NCBI GenBank assembly: GCA_021292165.1
Contig: CM037876.1
Location: 42,642,575-42,706,574, forward strand
DNA: 64,000 bases
Direction: 5' to 3'
Source: Shinisaurus crocodilurus
Lineage: Eukaryota > Chordata > Lepidosauria > Squamata > Shinisauridae
The notes under the pieces are model-generated. The model did not search any database. It was not told the origin of the DNA and was given only the letters and a program-made list of their open reading frames with translations. Of the stretch, positions 31,756-42,896 are shown piece after piece; position 1 is the first letter of the stretch; each line of letters starts with the position of its first letter. A program made the position numbers and the translations under genes.

Positions 31756-33391
31756 CATCATCATCATCATCAGGCGATCACTCGTGACCGAGTAAGATTG
31801 TCTTCCGGGATAAAAGGAGGAAATTCTAAAGAAGATTGTGTAGACTCTAGCGATGGGTCCGTAAGTGACTGTGGAGGCCAATTCTAGATCCACACAGCTT
31901 CCCACAGTGAGGACACAGGTTACCAGATAGAAGATGGTCCTGTAAAGGATTCATTTGACGTGCTTTTCGCTTAGCACGTTTCTCCCTTTCACCTTGCACT
32001 CGGGCTTCTTCAAAGTCCATGGAACCTTTGTGAAAGGCCAACCTCCATTTAGATCGTTCATGGGCCAGAGCTTCCCAGTTTTCGATGTTTATATTGCATT
32101 TTTTTAGATTAGCCTTATGAACATCTTTAAACCTCTTATATTGACCACCGATATTCCGCTTTCCATCCTTGAGTTGGGAGTAAAGTAACTGCTTTGGGAG
32201 ACGGCAGTCAGGCATTCGAACAACATGACCGGTCCACTGAAGTTGGCGTTGAAGGATCATTTTTTCAATGCTAGTAGTCTTTGCTTCTTCCAGTACACTG
32301 ACATTTGTTCGCCTATCTTCCCAAGTAATTTGCAGGATTTTCCGGAGGCATCGTTGATGAAACCTTTCAAGGAGGTGGAAGTGACGTTTATAGATAGTCC
32401 ATGTTTCGCAGGCATACAATAAAGTTGGTAATACAATGGCTTCATAAACCAGTGTTTTGGTCTTCTTACAAATATCCCGATCCTCGAACACTCTATGTTT
32501 CATTCGAGAAAATGCGGCACTTGCGGAGCTCAGACGATGCTGGATTTCACTGTCGATGTTAGCTGTAACAGAAAGATAGCTGCCAAGATAGAGAAAATGA
32601 TCGACATTTTCCAGTATTGTCCCGCCAAGCTGGATAGATGGCATCACCAAAGGATTGGCTTGCACTTGCTGATGAAGCACTTTGGTTTTTTTGATGTTAA
32701 GTGAGAGACCAAGTTTTTCGTATGCTTCTGCAAAAGCATTTAGGATAGTTTGGAGATCATCCTCTGAATGTGCAGAGACCACATTATCATCAGCATACTG
32801 AAGTTCCACAACGGAGGTTGTAATTACCTTACTTTTTGCTTTCAGCCTGCTGAGATTAAAAAGCTTTCCATCTGTTCGATATATAATTCCCACACCGGTG
32901 GGAAGTTTCCCCTTGACAAGATGTAAAACCATGGCGATGAAAATGGCAAATAATGTTGGGGCGATAACACATCCCTGTTTAACACCTGATCCCACTTTAA
33001 ATGGAGCACCATGAGAGCCGTTGTTGTCCAAAACTGTTGCCGTCATGTTGTCATGGAGAAGTCGCAAGATATTCACAAATTTATTGGGGCATCCAATTTT
33101 CATAAGGATAGTCCAGAGAGCTGTACGATCTACAGTATCAAAGGCCTTAGCCAAATCAATAAATGCCATATAAAGGGGTTGATTTTGCTCCCGGCATTTT
33201 TCTTGGAGCTGACGTGCAGTAAAAATCATGTCTACTGTCCCTCTAGAGGGGCGGAAACCATATTGAGTTTCAGGGAGGATCTCTTCTGAAATAGAGATTC
33301 ATCGGAACACGCTGGGACACGGAACACATCACAGGATTCATCGGAACACGCAAGCCCACTCACCACTTCAAGGTGACGATCCGGCGAGGGG
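31756..33391 (-). mobile_element. non-LTR retrotransposon with intact RT frame, 11-bp TSD
   Basis: Flanked by ACTGCTTATCT at 31745-31755 and 33392-33402. On the minus strand it runs from about 100 bp of non-coding 5' sequence (which contains ATTCATCGGAACACG twice) into a reverse transcriptase frame, a 3' UTR ending GAGTGATCGCCTGATGATGA and an (ATG)n tail. The apurinic endonuclease domain is absent. The abrupt change at about 33290 from 5'-UTR-like sequence to mid-RT coding suggests an internally deleted copy rather than simple 5' truncation. LINE clade not assigned. Confidence 0.88.
31847..33229 (-). pseudogene. LINE reverse transcriptase, 460 codons open, lacks endonuclease
   Basis: Uninterrupted frame: FIDLAKAFDTVDR (RT block with Asp), GVKQGCVIAPTLF, the catalytic box YADDNVVS, LSLNIKKTKVLH, LYLGSYLS, LLYACETWT, LRKILQITWEDR, WTGHVVRMPDCRLPK and GGQYKRFKDV, with a C2H2-like finger (CPHC...H...H) in the last 22 residues. 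The Met listed is internal: coding continues upstream in frame (ETQYGFRPSRGTVD), so the annotated start is arbitrary. RT without endonuclease, so called a pseudogene. Related 3' ends lie at 5186-5421 and 51276-51492. Confidence 0.88.
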
Positions 33392-33402
33392 ACTGCTTAT
33401 CT

Positions 33403-33744
33403 ACATTAATGGGAAAAGCCACGATTTTATACCGGTGTGATTCGGCAAAAGCTTGTCGTTCCCAAAGGAAAAGGCAGCGGCAAAAATAGGATTGCTCTTT
33501 CTAACTCAGGTTTTATTTCCTGTAGCATACGCATTCTGTTTTAGTTTGAAAACGCAATGCAGCTGCATGCGAGTCTATGAAGTACGCAACAAAGCGCTGC
33601 ATTTGGCCGGAGGGAGGCCGGGTGCATCGGTGGGTCTGACTGAGACTGAGCGCACAATTTAAGTAGATTGGCTTTTGCTGTTTTGTGTGAGGGATTTTGT
33701 CTGGAAATAAACTATCCCAGGCCTCATTTCAGTGGAGTGGCTAA
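33403..33744. other. intergenic stretch, nothing recognised
   Basis: No supported frame or repeat. Confidence 0.4.
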
Positions 33745-33878
33745 GGGTGTAATCCTATACATGTTTAGACAGATAAATGAATAATAAAAAGTCCTACAAC
33801 AACTCCCAGCATGACTGGCTGGAGAATGCCTGGGAGTTGTATGACATTTTCTGTCTAAACATGCATAGGACTGCACGC
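33745..33878. mobile_element. MITE family A
   Basis: GGGTGTAATCCTATACATGT ... AACATGCATAGGACTGCACG; arms TTTAGACAGATAA / TTTCTGTCTAAAC; TAA precedes (33742-33744). Confidence 0.75.
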
Positions 33879-33895
33879 TGAGACATTCTCTCTCT

Positions 33896-33996
33896 ACATA
33901 AGAAGAGCCATGCTGTATCAGACCAAGGGTTCGTCTAGTCTACGGTTCTTCTGACCCATGTTCCCCAGCAACTGGTGTATTATATAGGCATAATGG
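33896..33996 (-). mobile_element. LINE 3' end fragment, copy 2 of 3
   Basis: ACATAAGAAGAGCCATGCTG, then CCCATGTTCCCCAGCAACTG; a shortened relative of 10255-10470. Confidence 0.6.
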
Positions 33997-34311
33997 CCTG
34001 TATTGCCATGGTAGAGACATTTAAAGTGTTTTATTAAAACTCAATTTTATCTACCCCACCCATCAATAAGATCTGAGTTAGAAAGAGCAAGAACTTCTTT
34101 CTTTCCTACTACGCTTTGCTTTTTATGGAGGGCTTTCACTTCTCTTCTCCGCCCCCCAAAAATGTTCAATGTGAACCAGGAAGTTTCCTGTCCCGACAAA
34201 GAGAGGAGTTCTACTTTTTTTTATCTCTATGCTGCTTTAAACTATGTCTCTTTAGGTCGGAGAACAAAAACTATAGAGATATAACGCATCAAACGTATGC
34301 TGTAAAATAAG

Positions 34312-34416
34312 GCGCATGCGCTTGAGGCTCGTAGCGTTTCCTTCCGTTTTCGGGGGCGGGGCTTCCTGGGTCCGCATGCGCAGTATTGCCATACCGGATC
34401 CAGGTGGAGAAGGAAA
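34312..34416 (+). promoter_or_regulatory. RPL7L1 promoter: two NRF1 palindromes and a GC box
   Basis: GCGCATGCGC at 34312-34321 and CGCATGCGC at 34373-34381 are NRF1 consensus palindromes. CGGGGGCGGGGC (34351-34362) is an SP/KLF GC box between them. No TATA box. A TATA-less NRF1 promoter is common for housekeeping and ribosome-biogenesis genes. The transcription start is expected between about 34380 and 34416. Confidence 0.75.
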
Positions 34417-34430
34417 ATGGCGGAGCCTGA
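34417..34430 (+). CDS. RPL7L1: RPL7L1 coding exon 1
   Basis: Four codons (MAEP) plus two bases, then donor GTGAGT. The reading frame is fixed by joining to exon 2 (GA|A gives Glu5). Confidence 0.88.
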
Positions 34431-37400
34431 GTGAGTTTTGTAGGAGAAAAATATATCGAGGGAAAATCTGCGTCCATCCCCGGGCAGGGTGGGCTTGTGA
34501 TATCTTTGTGGGATAGACTTGTGGTTAGAGACTCGTAATAATAATGGATGTGTCTGAATCTACACTGTGCCTGGTTGGTTGGCTGATTGCCATAGCATAT
34601 GGGGAGTTACCGCTTCTAGGAGGCTGTGTGTATGTTTACCGGAACGTTTGGGCCTTGAATGAAGGGGGATTCAGAGAGAGACAGGGTCTCAGTTATCTGG
34701 GGTTTATCTCCGAGTATGGAAAACCAGTTGGGGGGGGGGGAGAGAAATCCACATTCTACAACCATTGCAAAAATAAATTGTAGTGCAGGCTTTTTTAAAA
34801 AAATACAACAACACAACAACTTTAGTAGTACACATTTGTTCAAATCGTGGGCAAATGAAAAAACTGCTTCCTATTAAACATCTTGGATGTTGTAATCTGC
34901 TGTCTAACCCGTACTCACTGTGTGTTTAGACCACAAAAGAAGATACCCTTGGTGCCAGAAAATCTACTGAAGAAAAGAAAGGCTTATCAGGCAATCAAAG
35001 CCACCCAGGCAAAGCAGGCGCTGCTGGACAAGAGGAAGGTAGGGGGAACATAATGTAGGGTAGGGCATTCTACAGTTGTTTATGTACTAATTATGAAAAT
35101 CTGAAGGCACTCTAATCAGCTCAGGTAGGAGCCTCTTCAAGTATGCCATTTATGGAGACTGCTGGATTAAACTACTTGATTAAACAAAAGCAAATATATT
35201 TAAGAAATAAAAATAGAGTAAACAGGATTCTAGAGAGTGAAATAAGGTTTAGGTTAAGACTGTTGGAAAAAAGTTCTAGAAATAAAGTCACAAGTCTTAA
35301 TGCTTAACATATTCTCATGCTATGTTTCTTACTTGGGCTTCTGGGAAATATTGTCATGGCTAGATTCTCTGGCCCTCCACTTTTCACTCTGAGGATAAGT
35401 ACTCCTGCTCTCATCTTTCACTTGGAACAGCTTTTCCCTTTTTGTTCATCAAAATATTTCCTTGGAGTCCCTCTTCATGACCCTTATTAACAAAGCCTCA
35501 TCTGAACCATTTTCATGTGGCATATGCCTATCCTATGGATAAATCAAACATGGATGTTATGTTTGAGAGGCTGGAGCCTCCAGGTGATGTTTGTTTAGGG
35601 CAGCACAAAGGATCTTTTGATACTTGGTTGGTTTTCCAGAATATTCGGTCTCTAAAGAGTTTTGTGGCACCTTAAAAACTAACAATTTTATTACAGCATA
35701 ACCTTTCGTGGATTGCAGCCCACTTCAACAGATGCATAAAGTGTTATCCTGAGTTGAAAGTGTGCATACACACACACACACACACGCGCCAGAGGTGGGT
35801 GGGAAGGAATTGTAAAAAAATGAGATCAGAGGGAATTGAAATTCAGAAAGTACAGACAGTGGTCATTATCTTATTCATGGGAATTATCACTGTATTTTTT
35901 GCATTGCAATTCTCTTTCACCTCATTGTTTACAATCCCCCCCCCCCCCCGTGAATATATTTTGAACTTGGGATAACACTTCATGCAAGCTCAAGCCAGAA
36001 TAAATTAGTTAGTCTTTAAGGTGCCACAACAAGACTCTTTGTTGGTTTTGCTGCAACAGACTCACATGGCTACTCTTTAGAGTTTTGAGGATGTATTACT
36101 GACCACATCTAACTGAAGGAAGATATAAGGAAAAGCATTTAAAATTTTGAATTCTTTAATTGAACTAAATTGCTTATATGTCTTCATCAAAAACCAAAGA
36201 ACCATCCCATCCAATTTCTTTTTCCACAGTAACTCTCCTGTGCTATTCATAGTCAGTCCCTGACCCCTCTTCCCACTCACCAATCAAATGTACATTGTAA
36301 ACTGTTTAGGCAGGAGCTGTACCATTTCTGAGTTCTGTACAGCAGCTGGCACATCATTGGTAGTGTGTAAATGCTTAGTACTGAAACAGCATGTTAAATT
36401 ACTTCAAGCCTTACATACAAAACTGGGTACAAATAGTGATAGAATGACTAAGAGTTATGGTGTGTGTGTGTGTTTTTTAAAAAAAACTTCCTTATCTCAG
36501 CACCAGAAAGGAAAACAGATTAAATTCAAACGCCTGGAGACATTTTTGCGTGACTCTCATCGGAAGCACAGAGATGATGTACGTCTGCGGCGTATGGAGC
36601 GGAAGCCTGGACTGCTGCTAATGCCTGAGGGTCACAAGCTGGCATTCGCTGTACGGATTGCAGAGTAAGAAACTGTTCTTTGGTTCCTCTCCCAGCAATC
36701 TGCTGGTTCTCCCTGTTTTGCTCATATCTGTTTTGGTGTGTGCTGAACGCACGGGAAATAAAATTTGAAATGACCATGTTCAGCATTAGGGAGTTTTGTG
36801 GTAGCACTAAATATTATTGAACTGGACACTGAATGAAAATTGAATTCTGCCTTTTTAAGATATCGGTATGATATACCAGTGTTAAATATACCTTGTGTGC
36901 TTTTGAGTTTCTTCATTCACTACAACCCTGTAAGTCAGGTCATTATTTGTCTTGACTGAAGGTGAAAGAGAACATGCATATGGCCTTCCAGGAAGACCAA
37001 GCCTGAACTAGCCACGTGACTGAACGTGGTATAGGTTTGTGATGCAACTTCCAAGAAAATGCAAGGAGTGGGTTGTTGTCTGAGAGTGTTCTCTCCAAGG
37101 TGAGAATTTGGCTACTACTAAGATTTGTTTTTCCTTTTTGATTTAGAATTAAAGGGGTGAGTCTGCAGGTGCGGCATGTCATACAGAGGCTACGGTTGAG
37201 AAAGATTTACAGTGGCACGTTTGTTAAACTGTCACCAGCATCGCTAAAAATGCTGCGAACTGTGGAGCCTTATGTGGCATGGGGGTTAGTATGCCTTTGG
37301 TTTTTATTGTGCATTGGAAGGGTTACTCAAAGGAAAGGTAATAAAAATAATATGCCTAAGAAGCATCATAACATTGAAAGAGTTAACTAGATTTCTTTTC

Positions 37401-40160
37401 TTTTTTTGCATCTTAGTATTGGGATGTCAGGAAGCATTAACAGACATAAAGTACAAAACTGCTCCTGATTCTGTTTTTCCTTCTATGTGTTTTTTTAGAT
37501 CAGTTCGTAGCACTGCTCTGTGATTTGGTAATGAAGAGCAATGCATTAATATTAAATAAATAATATCTACATTGCTGCTGCCTTTGTAAGTGTTATAGCC
37601 ATCTGGAGGCTAGTAACCCGACTTGATGTCCAGCCAAAATTTGGGGTCTGGTTTAGCTAAGTACAGATTCAACAGATTTGTGAGCAGCGTCTGAGAGTGG
37701 CTATTACCGGTATATACTGGAACACTTATGTTCAAGTATTTTGTATAGTCTGAGCTGTGCTGCTATATGTTGAATTAATGCTCCAATACTTACAGTGCAA
37801 GAGTGAACCTGTGACCCCTAGACAGCATCTAGGGGGCCATAGGATTCCTCGGATTCCCAGATCCGAGGTTGGAAAAGAGCTGGGGATCTGCGCTTGGATC
37901 CCCCCACCCCCACAGCCGACCTTGGAGAAGGGGTAAAGGGGGCATTCTGGGGGTAGGGGAGGAGACTGGGGTTGCCAGGATACGATGTATCCTGGCTGCA
38001 CTCCAGCTTCCTTCCTCCCCATCCGAAGCTGAAATTGGCCGTCTAGCTGACTTGCATGGTGGGAGGAGTGGGGAAGCAAAAATCACCTCCGCGCTCCTCC
38101 CACCGTGCATAGGATGCTTGTAATGCTCCACATGTTCAGAGGCTTATGGGCATCCCCATTGGACTGCACCCTAAATCACTCATCGGATTCATCTAAGCAG
38201 CCTGGATGAGTGGTTCACTTGCCAACTCTCCAGGTTCTAGTCTTCTCAAGGTGTTTGTGCCTGCTGTTGTATCCTTCCTTGAAATTTAAGTCTGTGCTGG
38301 GGAATCTGATCAAAGATGGGGTGAGAGAGGCAGCTCAGCGTAATTGCTTATATTTCAGGCTTAGGTGGAAGCTGGCTCTTATTTTCTGTGAGCCAAAATT
38401 AGTTTTAAAACTCAGTTTACATATGGGTAAGGATTGTGGAATTTCTAAACCAGTGGGAGTGCATGGTTAGTCACCTGTTGAAATATGAGAGCGCAGTTCT
38501 AAAGATCATCAACTTGGTACTAATTAGACATGGAATGAATACAATGTGCCAAATATGCACCTCGGGACATTGGCTGTTATAAAGGGAAACGTATTCAATT
38601 AGTTGTTCTTTATTTTCTTCAGAATTAGGGGTTTTCCATAATAAACCTCAGTAGTAAAAAGCCCATTAACTTTTGCTAATTGACTGCTGTCACTAACTTT
38701 TATATATATGGATTACTTGGGATATTTCATCTCCCCAAATTAAAGTTAAGGTAATACATTTAGAGAGCAATCTATGGCTCCTAGACAGCGTCTGAAGGGA
38801 CATAGAATAGTTTAGATTCCAAGATCCAAGGCTGGAGACAGCACTCCAACCATGGAGCTGGGAATTGGAGCTCTGTCCCCCCTCCCTTGCCACCTCACAG
38901 CTGGCACAGAAAGAACTGCTGGCTGCTCTCCAATGTTGGGAAAGCAACCTTGAAGAAGGGGGCGTTTCAGGAGAAGGGGAGGAGACTAGAGAGGCCAGAA
39001 TACGAGCTATCCTGATGCCCCTCCAGCCTCCTTCCCTCCCCTTCTAAGTCGCTCCAGCTAGATGGACAAAAAAGCCCATCTAGTGGAAAGGCAGGGCGGG
39101 AGGATGAGGAGGTGAAGATTGCCTCTGCTGCTTCTCCTGCTCTGCGTTGGATGACCGTAAGCCGCTGAGTTCGGGGACTGACCCATTGCCATAGGATTGC
39201 GCTCTTAGTGTGGGTCTTTGTCTGCTGACATCTATATAATTTGTATGAAGTTGAACTAAGAGCTCAATTGGGATGTGCAGTCAGTTTCTTAGAAGACCCT
39301 AGCCTTGTGAAACAATGTAACCATGAATCTGCCACAATTGTTAATCTCCTAAGTGAGATATAAAATAGGGTGATAAAGTTAATTAACAAAAGTTGGGTTG
39401 CAAGAAAAAGTGCAGCAATGCCTTCTGTCTTGGACCAGCAGTTTGTATAACTCATTAGTTGTACCTTGCATCCAAATGGAGAGAGATCGGTGCTTTAGCA
39501 GGGTAGGAGACTGTTACATACTGTGCTGTAAAATGGCTCCAGTGTTGTGGCCTGTCCCTTGGACCTAAATATTCTCCAGTTGTCAATTTGTCATTACTTT
39601 CAGAAGTGAGTTGTGATTCCTGTAGGTTATTTCTGTTTCAGAATTCTCCATCAGTATCACCACCAACTTTGTATTTACACAGATATCCCAATCTGAAATC
39701 TATCCGAGAGTTGATCCTGAAACGAGGCCATGCAAAGATCAACAATAAAAAGCTTGCTTTGACAGACAATGTTCTGATAGAGGAGCATCTGGGTAAGAGA
39801 TTAAATGGAATGGCAATTCAGGGATAGAGGACATTGTAACTTTAGGGCAGCCTGTGCTTCGCTGTGACCTAGCAAAAGGGTAATGAAAAGCGATTGACCA
39901 AAGAATTGGATACGACTATGTTTCTAAAAACCTTTTTCTCTCTCTCCTTAGGAAACTATGGTATTATTTGTCTGGAAGACCTTATTCATGAAATTTACTC
40001 AGCTGGCAAGCACTTCCATGAAATCAATACTTTTTTGTGGCCATTCCACCTGTCAGTGGCTCGACATGCTGCCCGTAATAAAGTGGGGTTCCACAAAGAG
40101 ATAGGTGATCCCGGATTTCGAGGCAATGGGATCAACCAGCTGATACGTCATTTGAACTAG
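34417..40160 (+). CDS. RPL7L1: 60S ribosomal protein L7-like 1 (six coding exons, 247 aa)
   Basis: Coding exons: 34417-34430, 34930-35038, 36501-36664, 37147-37284, 39683-39792, 39952-40160. All introns are GT-AG, the phases join without error, and the total is 744 nt including the stop. The start is the ATG in GAAAATGGCGG after the CpG promoter. The product is a uL30-family relative of RPL7, nucleolar, linked to large-subunit assembly in mammals. Seen: basic N-tail with [16 protein letters not shown], the L30 core [42 protein letters not shown] and [20 protein letters not shown], and the C-terminus ending INQLIRHLN. The ending [15 protein letters not shown] with G-D-P-G-F-R-G-N is of the RPL7L1 type rather than RPL7. 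Length equals the mammalian protein within a residue or so. Introns 2 and 4 carry MITEs. MAD2L1 lies downstream, convergent. Confidence 0.95.
34930..35038 (+). CDS. RPL7L1: RPL7L1 coding exon 2
   Basis: Residues 5-41, the highly basic tail; acceptor TGTTTAG, donor GTAGGG. Ends on a codon boundary. Confidence 0.93.
35648..36079. mobile_element. inverted-repeat element in RPL7L1 intron 2
   Basis: CTCTAAAGAGTTTTGTGGCA at the left and TGCCACAACAAGACTC...CTCTTTAGAG at the right are inverted. It contains CTTTCGTGGATTGCAGCCCA, an internal (AC)n microsatellite at 35764-35786 and a C-run near 35937. Class not assigned. Confidence 0.65.
36501..36664 (+). CDS. RPL7L1: RPL7L1 coding exon 3
   Basis: Residues 42-96, including [11 protein letters not shown] and LAFAVRI; acceptor CTTATCTCAG, donor GTAAGA. 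Reading through the donor would hit a TAA at once, which confirms the splice. Confidence 0.93.
37147..37284 (+). CDS. RPL7L1: RPL7L1 coding exon 4
   Basis: Residues 96-142; acceptor GATTTAG, donor GTTAGT (a weaker, non-consensus +3). Encodes the start of the ribosomal L30/L7 fold. Confidence 0.92.
37793..38171. mobile_element. MITE family C in RPL7L1 intron 4
   Basis: Contains CTAGACAGCATCTAGGGGGC and GGGCATCCCCATTGGACTGC, and ends GGACTGCACCC followed by TAA. The left boundary is approximate. Confidence 0.6.
38763..39204. mobile_element. MITE family C in RPL7L1 intron 4, TSD TTA
   Basis: GAGAGCAATCTATGGCTCCT ... GCCATAGGATTGCGCTC, flanked by TTA at 38760-38762 and 39205-39207. GC-rich centre shared with the other C copies. 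Confidence 0.75.
39683..39792 (+). CDS. RPL7L1: RPL7L1 coding exon 5
   Basis: Residues 142-179 ([22 protein letters not shown]); acceptor TTTACACAG, donor GTAAGA. Confidence 0.93.
39952..40160 (+). CDS. RPL7L1: RPL7L1 coding exon 6 with stop
   Basis: Residues 179-247 and a TAG stop at 40158-40160; acceptor CTCTCCTTAG. Encodes the C-terminal domain that distinguishes RPL7L1. Confidence 0.93.
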
Positions 40161-41235
40161 ACCCAGGTGAGCGCTGTGGTCCCAGCTTTTGTGGATTTCT
40201 AACATTACTTGCCTTATATGTTAAAATAGGTCCTGTATCAGTCATGGTGAGGGATTCCTTCTGAAGGATTGACAGTGTTCAGAAACGTGGAGCACCTCTC
40301 AAAGAATATTCATTTTGTCACAGGACTGCAGAATTATGAGGAAGGAAAACCATTTAATTAAATGCCAGGGTATAAAGCATGAGGGTAGGAGCTATTTTAT
40401 CACTTGTCCTTGATCTTTTTGCCCCAGACATAATTCCCAATATTCTGTGTATTCTCTTTTTTTCAGAAAAATCTTTATGAACAGTCTGGCAGTGTTCTGT
40501 AAGGTATTTATTTGTACTCTGTGATGTACATCTTTTCTTTGGAAACTCCCAAGATTGTGCAGCACATCATCTCTGTCCTGTCTCACAAGCTTTGAAATGA
40601 CAACATAGTTGATGGAACAACTGGACTTCACATGCATTGTTGGAGCACATGCAATATGTGACTTAAATGCTACAATCAAATTATGATTCTGTGCATTGAA
40701 TAGAATGGGAAAACCTAAGAAAAGAACTCCTAAAATTTCAGTTATGAGGTTTTTGTGCTTCTTTCCTCTTGAAATTAATATATACTGCAGAGACACTGGG
40801 GAAGCTTTGAAAACCTAATGCTGTCTTTTGTGTCGAGTTGCATTATATACGTCTTGCTTACTAAAGTGGAAAAACCTGGCATGTTGGTTCCTTAGTATAC
40901 TAAAGTTCCATACTGTTAACATGTAATCAGGGGAAAGCAACCCAATATAACCTAAACCTGGTGAAATGCTTTCACAGTTGTGGCCTGAATGCAGCAGGAT
41001 CGCCCTCTCCCAGGTTAATATTTGACCAGCTGATGTTTTCACTTCAATCAAACTTACTTGATGGCCAGCCCACTTCTCTAAAATAGGTATTTTGGAAGAG
41101 GACCATGTAATCCGCTTTGGGTTCCTTCCAAGAGGAAAAAAGGATATAAATGTTATGAATAAAAAATGAATTTAGCTCTTGAACTACATTTGTACGTAAG
41201 AGACTCTGAAATAAAAAGATTTATTCATTTTTTTA
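40161..41235 (+). other. RPL7L1: RPL7L1 3' UTR with probable intron and poly-A signal
   Basis: Six bases after the stop there is a consensus donor CCCAG|GTGAGC (40167). A long pyrimidine tract and TTTTTTTCAG lead to a strong acceptor ending at 40466, so a 300-base 3'-UTR intron is likely. AATAAA at 41210-41215 is the best poly-A signal. A decayed tRNA SINE tail (GGGTTCCTTCCAAGAGGAAA ... GGATATAAATG) sits at about 41110-41160, just upstream. The exact 3' end is inferred. Confidence 0.6.
41210..41215 (+). promoter_or_regulatory. RPL7L1: poly-A signal AATAAA (RPL7L1)
   Basis: First canonical hexamer outside the SINE remnant downstream of the RPL7L1 stop, followed by T-rich sequence (TTTATTCATTTTTTTACTGTGTTTTTG) as expected of a downstream element. 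Confidence 0.6.
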
Positions 41236-41462
41236 CTGTGTTTTTGTCTTAAAAGTGCATGAAATTGATTACAGAATAATGTAATCTTAAGTTTTGCTTG
41301 TAATGTGTTGCCTTTAATGCTTGCACACTTGCATTACAAGAAAAAGGGTCCATTAGCCTTAAAGTGGTGGTGGTGGATAAACAAGCAACCTGATGTAAAA
41401 CTAAAACCCTCTTAAATTAAAAAATCAGTCATTCCAAGGTTACCATGAATGTGTAATACTAT

Positions 41463-41738
41463 GGGCAGTATCCAATGGGATTGCTGTGCCTCTGCTGGTT
41501 CTGTTGCATAAGTGCTGGGTCCCACAAATGCAACAGGGCTTTGTCACTTCTAAAAATAACCCTGGAAACACTAGTTTCTGGATCAGGACAGGTCAGTGGA
41601 GCTTCCTCGAGCTCTGCTCACCTGCCCACTTCCAGAAACAAGTGTTTCTGCTCATTTCAGGTTCGTTTTAGAAGTACCAAAGCCCTGTTGTGCAAGTGGT
41701 GGGTCCTGTGAGCGCATGGGCACAAGAGGATACTACCC
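41463..41738. mobile_element. terminal-inverted-repeat element (GGGCAGTATCC)
   Basis: Left GGGCAGTATCCAATGGGATT, right GAGGATACTACCC. The inner segments GGAAACACTAGTTTCTGGA and CCAGAAACAAGTGTTTCTG are also inverted. No clear TSD. Confidence 0.6.
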
Positions 41739-42269
41739 AATGCATTTAAGTAACAACAAAGTTAAAATTATCCTATGTTGGGTTTTGAATTTGTAATTAC
41801 TAGTTTGCTTCCTTGAATTCTTCATTTTTTTGATCACATTAAATAAATTTATTTAGGAAGGAGAGCTCAGTGAAATGTAGCTCACTAGTGGTAAAAACCT
41901 TTATAACCCAATATATAGATGGGCTGTGATAACATTTCCTATATGGTCGTGTTGAACCTCTAGGGAGACCATGCAAGTATCTGCCAGGACAGAATGGGTT
42001 TGGCAGATCCTGGGTACAGATAGTTGTAGTTCTCTGCTGACTCAGACATCACTTTCTACCCAGACAGGCTTGGGATGTGGGTGGAAACATGACCCTTGCT
42101 CCATTGCCTTCTCATATGCATCCAGAAATGTCTGTCCAGGCTAAACACTAATTGCCAAGATTATGCATTTTGAAAAACTGGAGATGTTTCATGTTTTTTA
42201 TAGAGTGGGCGGCATCTAGTGGAAAAATCAAGAATCGTACCGGTTAACTACAGCTTTACAAACAATGGT

Positions 42270-42896
42270 AAAATCATAGAAAAGTAGAGTTGGAAGGGGG
42301 CCTACAAGGCCATCAAATCCAACCCCCTGCTCAATGCAGGAATCTAGGTCAAAGCATCCCTGACAGATGGCCGTCCAGCTTCACCTTGAATGCCTCCAGA
42401 GTGGGAGAGCTCACCACCTCCCTAGGTAATTGGTTCCATTGTCTTCTTGCTCTAACAGGAAATTTTTCCTGATGTTTAGGTGGAATCTGGGTTCCTGTAA
42501 CTTGAGCCCATTATTCCGTGTCCTGCAAACTGGGATGATCGAGAAGAGATCCTGGCCCTCCTCTGTGTGACAACCAGGTACTGGAAGAGTGCTATCATAT
42601 CTCCCCTCAGTCTCCTCTTCCGAAGGCTAAACATGCCCAGTTCTTTCAGTTTCTCCTCATAGGGCCTTGTTTCCAGTCCCTTTATCATCTTTGTTGCCCT
42701 CTGAACCCTCTAGTTTGTCTACATCCTTATTAAAGTGTGGTGCCCAGAACTGCACGCAGTACTCAAGATGAGGCCTAACCAGTGCTGAGTAAAGGGGATC
42801 CATCAGCCCCTGAACATTGGCTAGGCTGGTTATGGTTGATGGGAGCTTAGAATCCAGCACCATCTGCCAGGCCACAGATTCGCCACTCTTGCTCAA
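42270..42896 (-). mobile_element. CR1 LINE, 3' portion
   Basis: Minus-strand fragments show the CR1 reverse transcriptase C-terminus: [20 protein letters not shown], then (frameshifted) [34 protein letters not shown] and RGHGIM. The 3' UTR contains TTCCTGCATTGAGCAGGGGG and CCCTTCCAACTCTA, the segment that reappears as the tail of the 5S SINEs at 209-383 and 55711-55884. Confidence 0.9.

Noticed and set aside
32225..33289. Plus-strand frames within the LINE
   Set aside because: Antisense shadows of the minus-strand reverse transcriptase.
34116..34877. Several 60-79 codon frames around RPL7L1 exon 1
   Set aside because: They overlap the promoter and first intron; the spliced RPL7L1 model explains the coding potential.
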